From contig JAEZVV010000072.1 of the NCBI GenBank assembly GCA_023443095.1, positions 1-12,843 of the forward strand: DNA of 12,843 nt. Reading direction: 5' to 3'. A model generated the notes under the pieces. The model ran no database searches and was not told the origin of the DNA. It worked only from the letters and a program-made list of their open reading frames with translations. Position numbers and translations under genes: made by a program. This document shows, one piece after another, positions 1-5,513 of this stretch (positions are counted from its first letter, which is position 1; every line of letters starts with the position of its first letter). The stretch comes from Pseudomonadota bacterium (GTDB taxonomy: Bacteria > Pseudomonadota > Gammaproteobacteria > Burkholderiales > Burkholderiaceae_F).

Positions 1-1014
1 GCCGACGTCGCCGCGGCCGCCAGCGCCCACCAGAGCCAGCTCACCAAGCCGCCCGGTTCTCTCGGCCAGCTCGAAGACGTAGCGATCTGGTTCGCCGCGC
101 GCCAAGGCCGGGCCCGGCCCGAACGGCTGCGGGCGGCGATCGCCGTCTTCGCCGCTGACCACGGCGTCACCGCCCAGGGCGTGGCGGCGTTTCCCTCTTC
201 CGTCACCGCCGAGATGGTGCGCAACTTCGCGCGCGGCGGCGCCGCGATCAACGTGCTTGCCCGCGCCCACGGCGCCCGCCTCAGCATCGTCAACGTCGGC
301 GTGGCGACTGAGCTCGAACCCTTGCCCGGCGTGCTCGACGCACGCGTGCGCGCCGGCACGGCCGACTTCACCCAGGCGCCGGCCATGAGCCGGGCCGAGG
401 CCATCGCCGCCCTCGAGGTCGGCCGCGCCTGCGCCCGCGCCGACGTCGCGACCGGCGCCAACCTGCTGATCGCGGGCGAGATGGGAATCGGCAACACCAC
501 CACCGCGGCGGCGCTGCTGGCCGCTTTCACTGGCACGGTCGCGGCCGACTGGGTCGGCGCGGGCGCAGGCGTCAACGCCGCCGGCATCGAACGCAAACGT
601 GTGGCGATCGACCAGGCCCTGGCCCGGGCCAGCAGCAACGCTCCTGCCGACGTTTTCGACTGGCTGGCCGAAGTCGGCGGGCTCGAGGTTGCCGCCATGG
701 CCGGCTACTACCTCGAAGGCGCGGCCCAGGGCGTGCCAGTGCTGGTCGACGGCTTCATCACCACCGCTGCGGCGCTGGCCGCGGTCCGCATCGCTCCGGC
801 GGCACGCGACTGGATGCTGGCCTCGCATTGCTCGGCCGAACGCGCCCATGCCCGTGCGCTCGAAATACTTGGCCTCGAACCCCTGCTCAAGCTCGGCCTG
901 CGCCTGGGCGAAGGAACCGGCGCCGCGATCGCCCTGCCGGTCATCGATTCGGCGCTGGCGCTGCACTCAGAGATGGCGACCTTCGCCGCCGCGGGCGTGC
1001 AAGGTCCGGCCTGA
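1..1014 (+). CDS. cobT: Nicotinate-nucleotide--dimethylbenzimidazole phosphoribosyltransferase, 5' end missing
   Basis: This cytoplasmic enzyme transfers phosphoribose from nicotinate mononucleotide to 5,6-dimethylbenzimidazole, giving alpha-ribazole 5'-phosphate for the lower ligand of cobalamin. The frame is open from base 1, and 337 residues are visible. Known family members are about 350-360 residues, so only some 15-20 N-terminal residues lie outside the window. Visible family motifs are LTKPPGSLGQLE near visible residues 14-25, FAADHGVTAQGV and PSSVTAEMV shortly after, MGIGNTTTAAAL near residue 161, and LGEGTGAA near residue 303. The Glu of the last motif corresponds to the catalytic base of the Salmonella enzyme. 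A GTG at 181 could start a shorter frame, but it would cut off conserved motifs, so it is not the start. The stop TGA (1012-1014) overlaps the ATG of cobC, which indicates an operon. Identification is secure. Confidence 0.96.
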   Translation, partial: ADVAAAASAHQSQLTKPPGSLGQLEDVAIWFAARQGRARPERLRAAIAVFAADHGVTAQGVAAFPSSVTAEMVRNFARGGAAINVLARAHGARLSIVNVGVATELEPLPGVLDARVRAGTADFTQAPAMSRAEAIAALEVGRACARADVATGANLLIAGEMGIGNTTTAAALLAAFTGTVAADWVGAGAGVNAAGIERKRVAIDQALARASSNAPADVFDWLAEVGGLEVAAMAGYYLEGAAQGVPVLVDGFITTAAALAAVRIAPAARDWMLASHCSAERAHARALEILGLEPLLKLGLRLGEGTGAAIALPVIDSALALHSEMATFAAAGVQGPA

Positions 1015-1625
1015 TGGCCGCGACGCAACCGGCCGCGCCCGTCGTCATCACCTGGCTGCGCCACGGCAGCGTGGCCGGACCGGCCCATGTCTTGCGCGGC
1101 ACCAGCGACGACCCTCTGTCACACGCGGGCGAGCTGGAACTGCAGGCCGCCCTGGCGCGCCTGAACGGCCGGTATTCCCGCATCGCGAGTTCGCCCCGCC
1201 AGCGTTGCGCCGGCTTCGCTGCCCGCTTCGCCTCGGCCAGCTCGACCGAACTCGAGCTGATCGACGAGCTCGCCGAAATGCACTTCGGCGCCTGGGAGGG
1301 CCTGAGCGCGAACGAAGCCGCAGCGCTCGACCCCGTGGCTTACGCGCGTTTTCGCGCCGATCCGCTTTGCGTCGATCCGCCCGGCGGCGAGTCCTACTCG
1401 CACTTCTCCGCGCGAGTGGCGCGCGTCGTTGAACAACTCGCGACCGGCCCCGGCCCGGTGCTTGCCTTCACCCACGCCGGCGTGATCCGCGCCGTCGTCG
1501 CCCAAGCGCTAGAGCTCGCCCCGGCCGCTGCCGGCCGCATCGCGCTCGCGCCCGCGGCCTGGGCGCGGATCTCCTACCTGACCGGGCAGCCGCCGATACT
1601 GCTCGAACTCCAGAGCCATTGCTGA
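1014..1625 (+). CDS. cobC: Alpha-ribazole phosphatase-like histidine phosphatase
   Basis: A 203-residue member of the histidine phosphatase (phosphoglycerate mutase-like) superfamily. It probably removes phosphate from alpha-ribazole 5'-phosphate (or adenosylcobalamin 5'-phosphate) in nucleotide-loop assembly. The catalytic RHG motif is at residues 16-18 (nucleophile His17). SSPRQRC at 59-65 supplies a phosphate-binding Arg, FGAWEG at 91-96 carries the conserved acid (Glu95), and the second active-site His is in THAGVIRAV (His154). The ATG at 1014-1016 overlaps the cobT stop. A longer frame begins at 828 inside cobT, but its first 62 residues are cobT read in the wrong frame. The stop overlaps the cobS start in the same TGATG fashion. 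The superfamily is certain. The substrate is inferred mainly from position between cobT and cobS, since the fold alone does not separate CobC from other broad phosphatases. Confidence 0.9.
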   Translation: MAATQPAAPVVITWLRHGSVAGPAHVLRGTSDDPLSHAGELELQAALARLNGRYSRIASSPRQRCAGFAARFASASSTELELIDELAEMHFGAWEGLSANEAAALDPVAYARFRADPLCVDPPGGESYSHFSARVARVVEQLATGPGPVLAFTHAGVIRAVVAQALELAPAAAGRIALAPAAWARISYLTGQPPILLELQSHC

Positions 1626-2335
1626 TGCGCGGAATCCTTCTGGCGGTCCAGTTCCTCACCCGCCTGCCCACGCCGCAGCTCGCGGATTTCGACCCGGCCG
1701 AGCTGTGGCGCTGCGCGCGCTGGTTTCCTCTGGTCGGGCTGCTGGTCGGCGCCGGCGTGGCCGGCGCCGGCTTCCTGGGCTCGCAGATCGATCCCTGGCT
1801 CGCCGCCATTGCGGCCCTGGTGGCCTGGGTCTGGGTGACCGGCGCCCTGCATCTCGACGGTCTGGCCGACGTCAGCGACGCCTTGGGCGCGGCTCACCGC
1901 GACCCGCAGCGTTTCCTTGCCGTGCTCAAGGACCCGCATGTCGGCAGTTTCGGCGTGGTAGCGCTGGTGCTCGCGATCGCGACCAAGCTGGTGCTGCTGA
2001 TGCTGGTCGCCCGTCACGGCGCCTGGTTCGCCCTGGTCCTGCTGCCGGCCTGGGCGCGACTGGGCACACTGGTGTGGTCGCTCGCCCTGCCGCCGCTGGC
2101 GGCCGGCAACGGCGAACGCTTTCGCTGGGCGATTTCGTGGTGGCAGGTCGCGGTCTGGACGATCGCTCTCGGAGCAGCCAGCGCCTGGGTGGCGCCAACC
2201 CTAATTGCAGCCCCGGTTTTGATCGCCATCTATGGACTGTGGCTGAAACGACGCTTGGGCGGCATGACGGGCGATTGCCTCGGCGCCGGCGTCGAACTGG
2301 TCGAAATCGCGCTGCTGCTGGCGCTGCTGCTGTAA
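1625..2335 (+). CDS. cobS: Adenosylcobinamide-GDP ribazoletransferase (cobalamin synthase)
   Basis: A polytopic inner-membrane enzyme of 236 residues. It joins adenosylcobinamide-GDP to alpha-ribazole (or its phosphate), the last step of cobalamin assembly. Motifs run in family order: QFLTRLP at 9-15, FPLVGLLVG at 34-42, TGALHLDGLADVSDALG at 72-88 with its acidic residues, RDP...LKDPHVGSFG at 92-110 (usually MKDSRIGTFG, so slightly divergent here), and RLGGMTGDCLGAGVE at 210-224. Long hydrophobic stretches at about 35-75, 110-145, 175-205 and 226-236 fit several membrane spans. The ATG at 1625-1627 shares its A with the cobC stop TGA. Two upstream in-frame codons (TTG 1619, CTG 1622) are less likely starts. 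It is the last gene of the operon in this window. No T-tract hairpin follows, so where the cob transcript ends is not clear. Confidence 0.96.
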   Translation: MRGILLAVQFLTRLPTPQLADFDPAELWRCARWFPLVGLLVGAGVAGAGFLGSQIDPWLAAIAALVAWVWVTGALHLDGLADVSDALGAAHRDPQRFLAVLKDPHVGSFGVVALVLAIATKLVLLMLVARHGAWFALVLLPAWARLGTLVWSLALPPLAAGNGERFRWAISWWQVAVWTIALGAASAWVAPTLIAAPVLIAIYGLWLKRRLGGMTGDCLGAGVELVEIALLLALLL

Positions 2336-2359
2336 TGCCGACGTCCGAAGACGGATTCG

Positions 2360-2395
2360 AAGCCAGGGTCAACACGACCTCGATCAAGCCAGGGT
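2360..2395 (+). repeat. Pair of 10-bp direct repeats AAGCCAGGGT
   Basis: AAGCCAGGGT occurs exactly at 2360-2369 and again at 2386-2395, 26 bases apart start to start. Both copies lie between the cobS stop and the AT-rich ahpC promoter. The repeats are visible directly. Whether they bind a regulator or are chance is unknown. Confidence 0.35.
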
Positions 2396-2418
2396 TAGCG
2401 CGAGCTCATACACTTTGA

Positions 2419-2470
2419 CTATCAATAGGATTTAATTTATCAATTTGTCCTTATGATAGTTGAAGGCTAT
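2419..2470 (+). promoter_or_regulatory. Candidate LysR-type (OxyR-like) operator upstream of ahpC
   Basis: ATAG-N7-CTAT at 2456-2470 is exactly one half of the four-element OxyR pattern known from enterobacteria. An inverted pair CTATCA (2419-2424) and TGATAG (2454-2459) and a direct pair TATCAAT (2420-2426 and 2438-2444) lie in the same AT-rich stretch, which stands out against the GC-rich surroundings. OxyR activation of ahpC in peroxide stress is established in other bacteria, and the site is placed to do this here. The match is incomplete: the other two tetranucleotides expected at 7-base spacing (2434-2437 and 2445-2448) read AATT and TTGT. The perfect half-site would also fall in the spacer of the promoter proposed below, where activators rarely bind. 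No oxyR gene is in the window. Confidence 0.4.
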
Positions 2471-2473
2471 TAT
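2445..2473 (+). promoter_or_regulatory. Candidate sigma-70 promoter for ahpC(F)
   Basis: TTGTCC (2445-2450, four of six matches to TTGACA) and TATTAT (2468-2473, five of six to TATAAT) are separated by 17 bases. Transcription would begin near 2480 and leave a leader of about 45 bases before the ahpC ATG. The stretch is the most AT-rich in this part of the window. The assignment is by eye, and its overlap with the proposed operator makes the exact hexamers uncertain. Confidence 0.4.
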
Positions 2474-2513
2474 TTGCTCATTGGTTTTCCACCCCGTTTT
2501 TCACCTTACCTGT

Positions 2514-2518
2514 GAGAG
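2514..2518 (+). promoter_or_regulatory. Ribosome binding site that fixes the ahpC start
   Basis: GAGAG sits 7 bases before the ATG at 2526. It supports that start over an in-frame upstream start at 2460, whose extra 22 residues have no counterpart in AhpC proteins and overlap the promoter. Confidence 0.6.
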
Positions 2519-2525
2519 CAAACTG

Positions 2526-3089
2526 ATGTCGCTGATCAACACTCAAGTCAAGCCCTTCAAGGCCACCGCTTACCAGAACGGCAAGTTCATCGAACTCACC
2601 GAAGAAAGCCTCAAGGGCAAGTGGTCGGTGGTGTTCTTCTACCCGGCCGACTTCACCTTCGTCTGCCCGACCGAACTGGGCGACCTGGCCGATCACTACG
2701 ACACCTTCAAGGCCATGGGCGTGGAGATCTACGGCGTGTCGACCGACACCCACTTCACCCACAAGGCCTGGCACGACACCTCGGACACGATCAAGAAGGT
2801 CGGCTACCCGCTCGTGGGCGACCCCACCGGCACCATCACCCGCAACTTCGACGTGATGATCGAAGAAGAAGGCCTGGCGCTGCGCGGCACCTTCGTGATC
2901 AACCCCGAAGGCCAGATCAAGCTGTGCGAGATCCATGACAACGGCATCGGCCGCGACGCCAAGGAGCTGCTGCGCAAGGTCCAGGCCGCTCAATACGTCG
3001 CCAGCCACCCGGGCGAAGTCTGCCCCGCCAAGTGGACCCCGGGCGCCGAGACCCTGGCCCCCTCGCTCGACCTGGTCGGCAAGATCTAA
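2526..3089 (+). CDS. ahpC: Alkyl hydroperoxide reductase subunit C (typical 2-Cys peroxiredoxin)
   Basis: This cytoplasmic peroxidase reduces hydrogen peroxide, organic hydroperoxides and peroxynitrite, and is recycled by AhpF. The protein has 187 residues, the same length as E. coli AhpC, and begins MSLINTQ as that family does. The peroxidatic Cys47 lies in the PxxxTxxC motif (PADFTFVCP, 40-48). STDTHFTHKAWH follows near 77-88, and the resolving Cys166 is in EVCPAKW. The C-terminus ends in LAPSLDLVGKI, the tail that in this class packs over the active site and makes the enzyme sensitive to overoxidation. It shares its direction and function with ahpF, 172 bases downstream, and probably its promoter too. 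Two hairpins in that gap may set different levels for the two proteins. The start choice is explained under the ribosome binding site. No residue is missing. Confidence 0.98.
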   Translation: MSLINTQVKPFKATAYQNGKFIELTEESLKGKWSVVFFYPADFTFVCPTELGDLADHYDTFKAMGVEIYGVSTDTHFTHKAWHDTSDTIKKVGYPLVGDPTGTITRNFDVMIEEEGLALRGTFVINPEGQIKLCEIHDNGIGRDAKELLRKVQAAQYVASHPGEVCPAKWTPGAETLAPSLDLVGKI

Positions 3090-3111
3090 GTCTTTCCGGC
3101 TCTAGCTCGCC

Positions 3112-3136
3112 CCCGGACGCGCCCGCCGCGTCCGGG
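3112..3136 (+). other. GC-rich hairpin after ahpC, no T-tract
   Basis: CCCGGACGC (3112-3120) pairs perfectly with GCGTCCGGG (3128-3136) around a 7-base loop. It begins 22 bases after the ahpC stop, and no run of T follows. In an ahpC-ahpF transcript it could stabilise the 3' end of the ahpC message, pause polymerase or cause partial termination. The structure is seen directly; its role is inferred. Confidence 0.6.
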
Positions 3137-3172
3137 CTGCAGTACCCCTCCCCGATCGGCGAACTCGCCCGA

Positions 3173-3196
3173 CCTGCCTGAGGCCTATCCGGCAGG
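3173..3196 (+). other. Second hairpin between ahpC and ahpF
   Basis: CCTGCC (3173-3178) pairs with GGCAGG (3191-3196). GG (3182-3183) can also pair with CC (3189-3190) across a three-base bulge, leaving a 5-base loop. It has no T-tract. It may act with the hairpin at 3112-3136 to reduce ahpF expression relative to ahpC, which would be an attenuator-like arrangement. The evidence is only complementarity. Confidence 0.4.
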
Positions 3197-3261
3197 GGCA
3201 CTGAATCCCCAGACCCATTCCATTCACTACCGGCAACATCCGGCCCAACGGACTTACGCAC

Positions 3262-4851
3262 ATGCTCGACACCGCGCTCAAGACCCAACTGCAGGCCTAT
3301 CTGACCAAGCTGCAGCAGCCGATCAGCATCGTCGCTTCGCTCGACGACAGCGACAAATCGCGCGAGATGCAGGCCCTGCTGCAGGAAATCGCGAGCCTGT
3401 CGGACAAGATCACGCTCACCGAAAGCCGCAACGACTCCGAACGCAAGCCCAGCTTCGGCATCACCCGCGTCGGCCACGACATGGGGATCCGCTTCGCCGG
3501 CATCCCGCTCGGCCACGAGTTCACCTCGCTGGTCCTTGCCCTGCTGTGGGCGGGCGGCCACCCGCCCAAGGTCGAGCCCGAGGTGATCGAACAGATCAAG
3601 GCGATCGAAGGCGATTTCGAATTCGAGACCTTCATCTCGCTCTCCTGCCACAACTGCCCGGAAGTGGTTCAGGCCTTCACCCTGATGGCGGTGTTCAACC
3701 CGCGCATCCGCCACACCATGATCGACGGCGCCTTGTTCCAGGAAGAAGTGGAACGCCGCCAGATCATGGCCGTGCCCATGGTCTTCATGAACGGCGAACA
3801 CTTCGGCCAGGGCCGCATGGAACTGGCCGAACTGCTGGCCAAGATCGACACCGGCGCGGCCGAACGCGAAGCCAAGAAGATCGGCGCAAAGGACGTGTTC
3901 GACGTGCTGGTGGTGGGCGGTGGCCCGGCCGGCGCGGCCGCGGCGATCTACGCCGCACGCAAGGGCATTCGCACCGGCATCGTGGCCGAACGCATGGGCG
4001 GCCAGGTGATGGACACCATGGCGATCGAGAACTTCATCTCGGTGAAAGAAACCGACGGCCCCAAGCTCGCCGCCGGACTCGAAGCCCACGTGAAGGCTTA
4101 TGACGTCGACGTGATGAATCTGCAGCGCGCCGCACAACTGCTGCCCGCGACACACGGCTTCGAACTCAAGCTCGAGAGCGGCGCCAGCCTCAAGGCCAAG
4201 ACCGTGGTGCTCGCCACCGGCGCGCGCTGGCGCGAAATGAAGGTGCCGGGCGAGCGCGAATACCGCGGCCGCGGCGTGGCCTACTGCCCGCACTGCGACG
4301 GCCCGCTGTTCAAGGGCAAGAAGGTCGCCGTGATCGGCGGCGGCAACTCGGGCGTCGAAGCCGCGATCGACCTCGCCGGCATCGTCGAGCATGTGACGCT
4401 CATCGAGTTCGACACCAAGCTGCGCGCCGACGACGTGCTTCAGCGCAAGTTGAAGAGCCTGCCCAACGTGACGATCATCATGAACGCGCTCACCACGGAA
4501 GTGCGCGGCGACGGACAGAAAGTGATCGTCCTCGATTACAAGGACCGCGCCACCAACGAGCTGCATTCGGTGGAACTGGCCGGCGTGTTCGTGCAGATCG
4601 GGCTGCTGCCCAACACCGACTGGTTGAAGGGCACGGTTGCGCTGAGCAAGTTCGGCGAAATCGAGATCGACGCGCGCTGCCAGACCTCGGTGCCGGGGCT
4701 CTTCGCCGCCGGTGACGCCACGACCGTGCCGTACAAACAGATCGTCATCGCCATGGGCGAAGGCTCGAAAGCCGCGCTCTCGGCTTTCGATCACCTGATC
4801 CGCCACAGCACGGAAACCACGCCGCAAGGCGCGGAAGCAGTCAGCGCGTAA
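3262..4851 (+). CDS. ahpF: Alkyl hydroperoxide reductase subunit F (NADH:peroxiredoxin disulfide reductase)
   Basis: This flavoprotein passes electrons from NADH through FAD and two disulfide centres to AhpC. At 529 residues it is slightly longer than E. coli AhpF (521) and matches it from the MLDT start onward. An N-terminal tandem thioredoxin-fold region (about 1-195) carries the CxxC in SCHNC (Cys129, Cys132) that reduces AhpC. The FAD-binding GGGPAGA follows at about 219-225. The redox CPHC (Cys342, Cys345) is next, then the NAD(H)-binding VIGGGNSGVEAA near 357-368, and the C-terminal FAD motif GLFAAGDATTVPYKQ. The ribosome site is weak (GGA at 3250-3252, 9 bases from ATG). The gap from ahpC is 172 bases and contains two hairpins, and a strong terminator follows the stop. 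Residues 523-529 have no obvious counterpart in E. coli. Identification is secure. Confidence 0.98.
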   Translation: MLDTALKTQLQAYLTKLQQPISIVASLDDSDKSREMQALLQEIASLSDKITLTESRNDSERKPSFGITRVGHDMGIRFAGIPLGHEFTSLVLALLWAGGHPPKVEPEVIEQIKAIEGDFEFETFISLSCHNCPEVVQAFTLMAVFNPRIRHTMIDGALFQEEVERRQIMAVPMVFMNGEHFGQGRMELAELLAKIDTGAAEREAKKIGAKDVFDVLVVGGGPAGAAAAIYAARKGIRTGIVAERMGGQVMDTMAIENFISVKETDGPKLAAGLEAHVKAYDVDVMNLQRAAQLLPATHGFELKLESGASLKAKTVVLATGARWREMKVPGEREYRGRGVAYCPHCDGPLFKGKKVAVIGGGNSGVEAAIDLAGIVEHVTLIEFDTKLRADDVLQRKLKSLPNVTIIMNALTTEVRGDGQKVIVLDYKDRATNELHSVELAGVFVQIGLLPNTDWLKGTVALSKFGEIEIDARCQTSVPGLFAAGDATTVPYKQIVIAMGEGSKAALSAFDHLIRHSTETTPQGAEAVSA

Positions 4852-4868
4852 GCGAGGTCTCGCCAGAC

Positions 4869-4895
4869 AAAGGCCGCCCGAGGGCGGCCTTTTTT
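4869..4895 (+). terminator. Intrinsic terminator of ahpF
   Basis: GGCCGCC (4872-4878) and GGCGGCC (4883-4889) form a 7-bp stem with a CGAG loop. It is preceded by AAA and followed by six T (4890-4895), starting 17 bases after the ahpF stop. The A-run/T-run symmetry means it could also terminate transcription from the other strand. It ends the ahp unit and isolates the ATPase gene downstream. Confidence 0.93.
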
Positions 4896-5513
4896 GCGTC
4901 CGTCACTCAAGCCCTAGCCCGCAAATCAAGACTGGCGCGGGCCAATAACGGCATCTTTGCCGCTGCTCGAATCAAAGTGTGAGCGCAACGGTGAGCGGCT
5001 GCTGGCGGCCAAAAACACTCACCCTTCAAAAACCGCTGCCGGGCAAATCATTCATGGGCGGCGCTTTCTGCGAAGTGCTAGCCGCCGGGCACGAAAGCGC
5101 GATCTCTCCTGCCCCTCCATTTCGGTATGGGCCACCAGCCCATCACGTCGAACGATTGCTGCAGGAAACAGACACGGATCCACGCGGGACGGGATCTTGC
5201 CGAGAAACGCTTTACCGCCTTCGCGCGCCCCCGCTACGCTGACTCAGAAGGCCGCTGTGCCTGCGCCTTGTCCCTGGTTCTATCGGACCGCGTCGGTCTT
5301 TCTGGCGGCGAGGCTCACCTCGGCAGGGCGCGCCGGATTCGTCGGAAATTTAGTGCGGCAGGAAACACGGCAATCTGTAGAAAGAGCCATCAGCTCAGTG
5401 CTTTTGCCCCCGGCGCGCCCATCTCTATGGCGCACTCGGGGGGCTTATGCAGCAGCGACTGTCCGCGTAGAACACATATGCCGCACAAACCTCCACCCAC
5501 GTCCTAGCGAACG
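4896..5513 (+). other. About 620 bases without a convincing gene, ahead of the ATPase gene
   Basis: Several frames stay open, including 4957-5634 and 5127-5507 on +. Their translations are irregular, rich in Arg, Ser and Cys, and show no motif or family I recognise. The frame 5127-5507 ends with TAG only 6 bases before the ATPase ATG and in the same frame, so a short leader peptide (for example ATG 5478 to TAG 5507, nine codons) is conceivable. On the minus strand short frames across about 5060-5240 give Trp/Arg-rich peptides that could be a gene remnant, but I cannot name one. No tRNA, transposase, terminal inverted repeat or strong promoter was found. It may hold the promoter of the ATPase gene, a decayed gene, or an untranslated RNA. 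Confidence 0.5.

Noticed and set aside
2460..2525. Upstream extension of ahpC starting at 2460
   Set aside because: The extra 22 residues overlap the promoter and are absent from AhpC proteins. MSLINTQ at 2526 matches the family start and has a ribosome site.
2917..4827. A 636-codon open frame on the minus strand
   Set aside because: It is antisense to ahpF, whose identity is certain over its full length. The His/Asp/Ala-rich translation is a codon-bias shadow.
4941..5000. Possible tRNA fragment suggested by CTCGAATCAAA
   Set aside because: No cloverleaf arms, no GGTTCGAATCC-type T-loop and no matching acceptor stem could be found.
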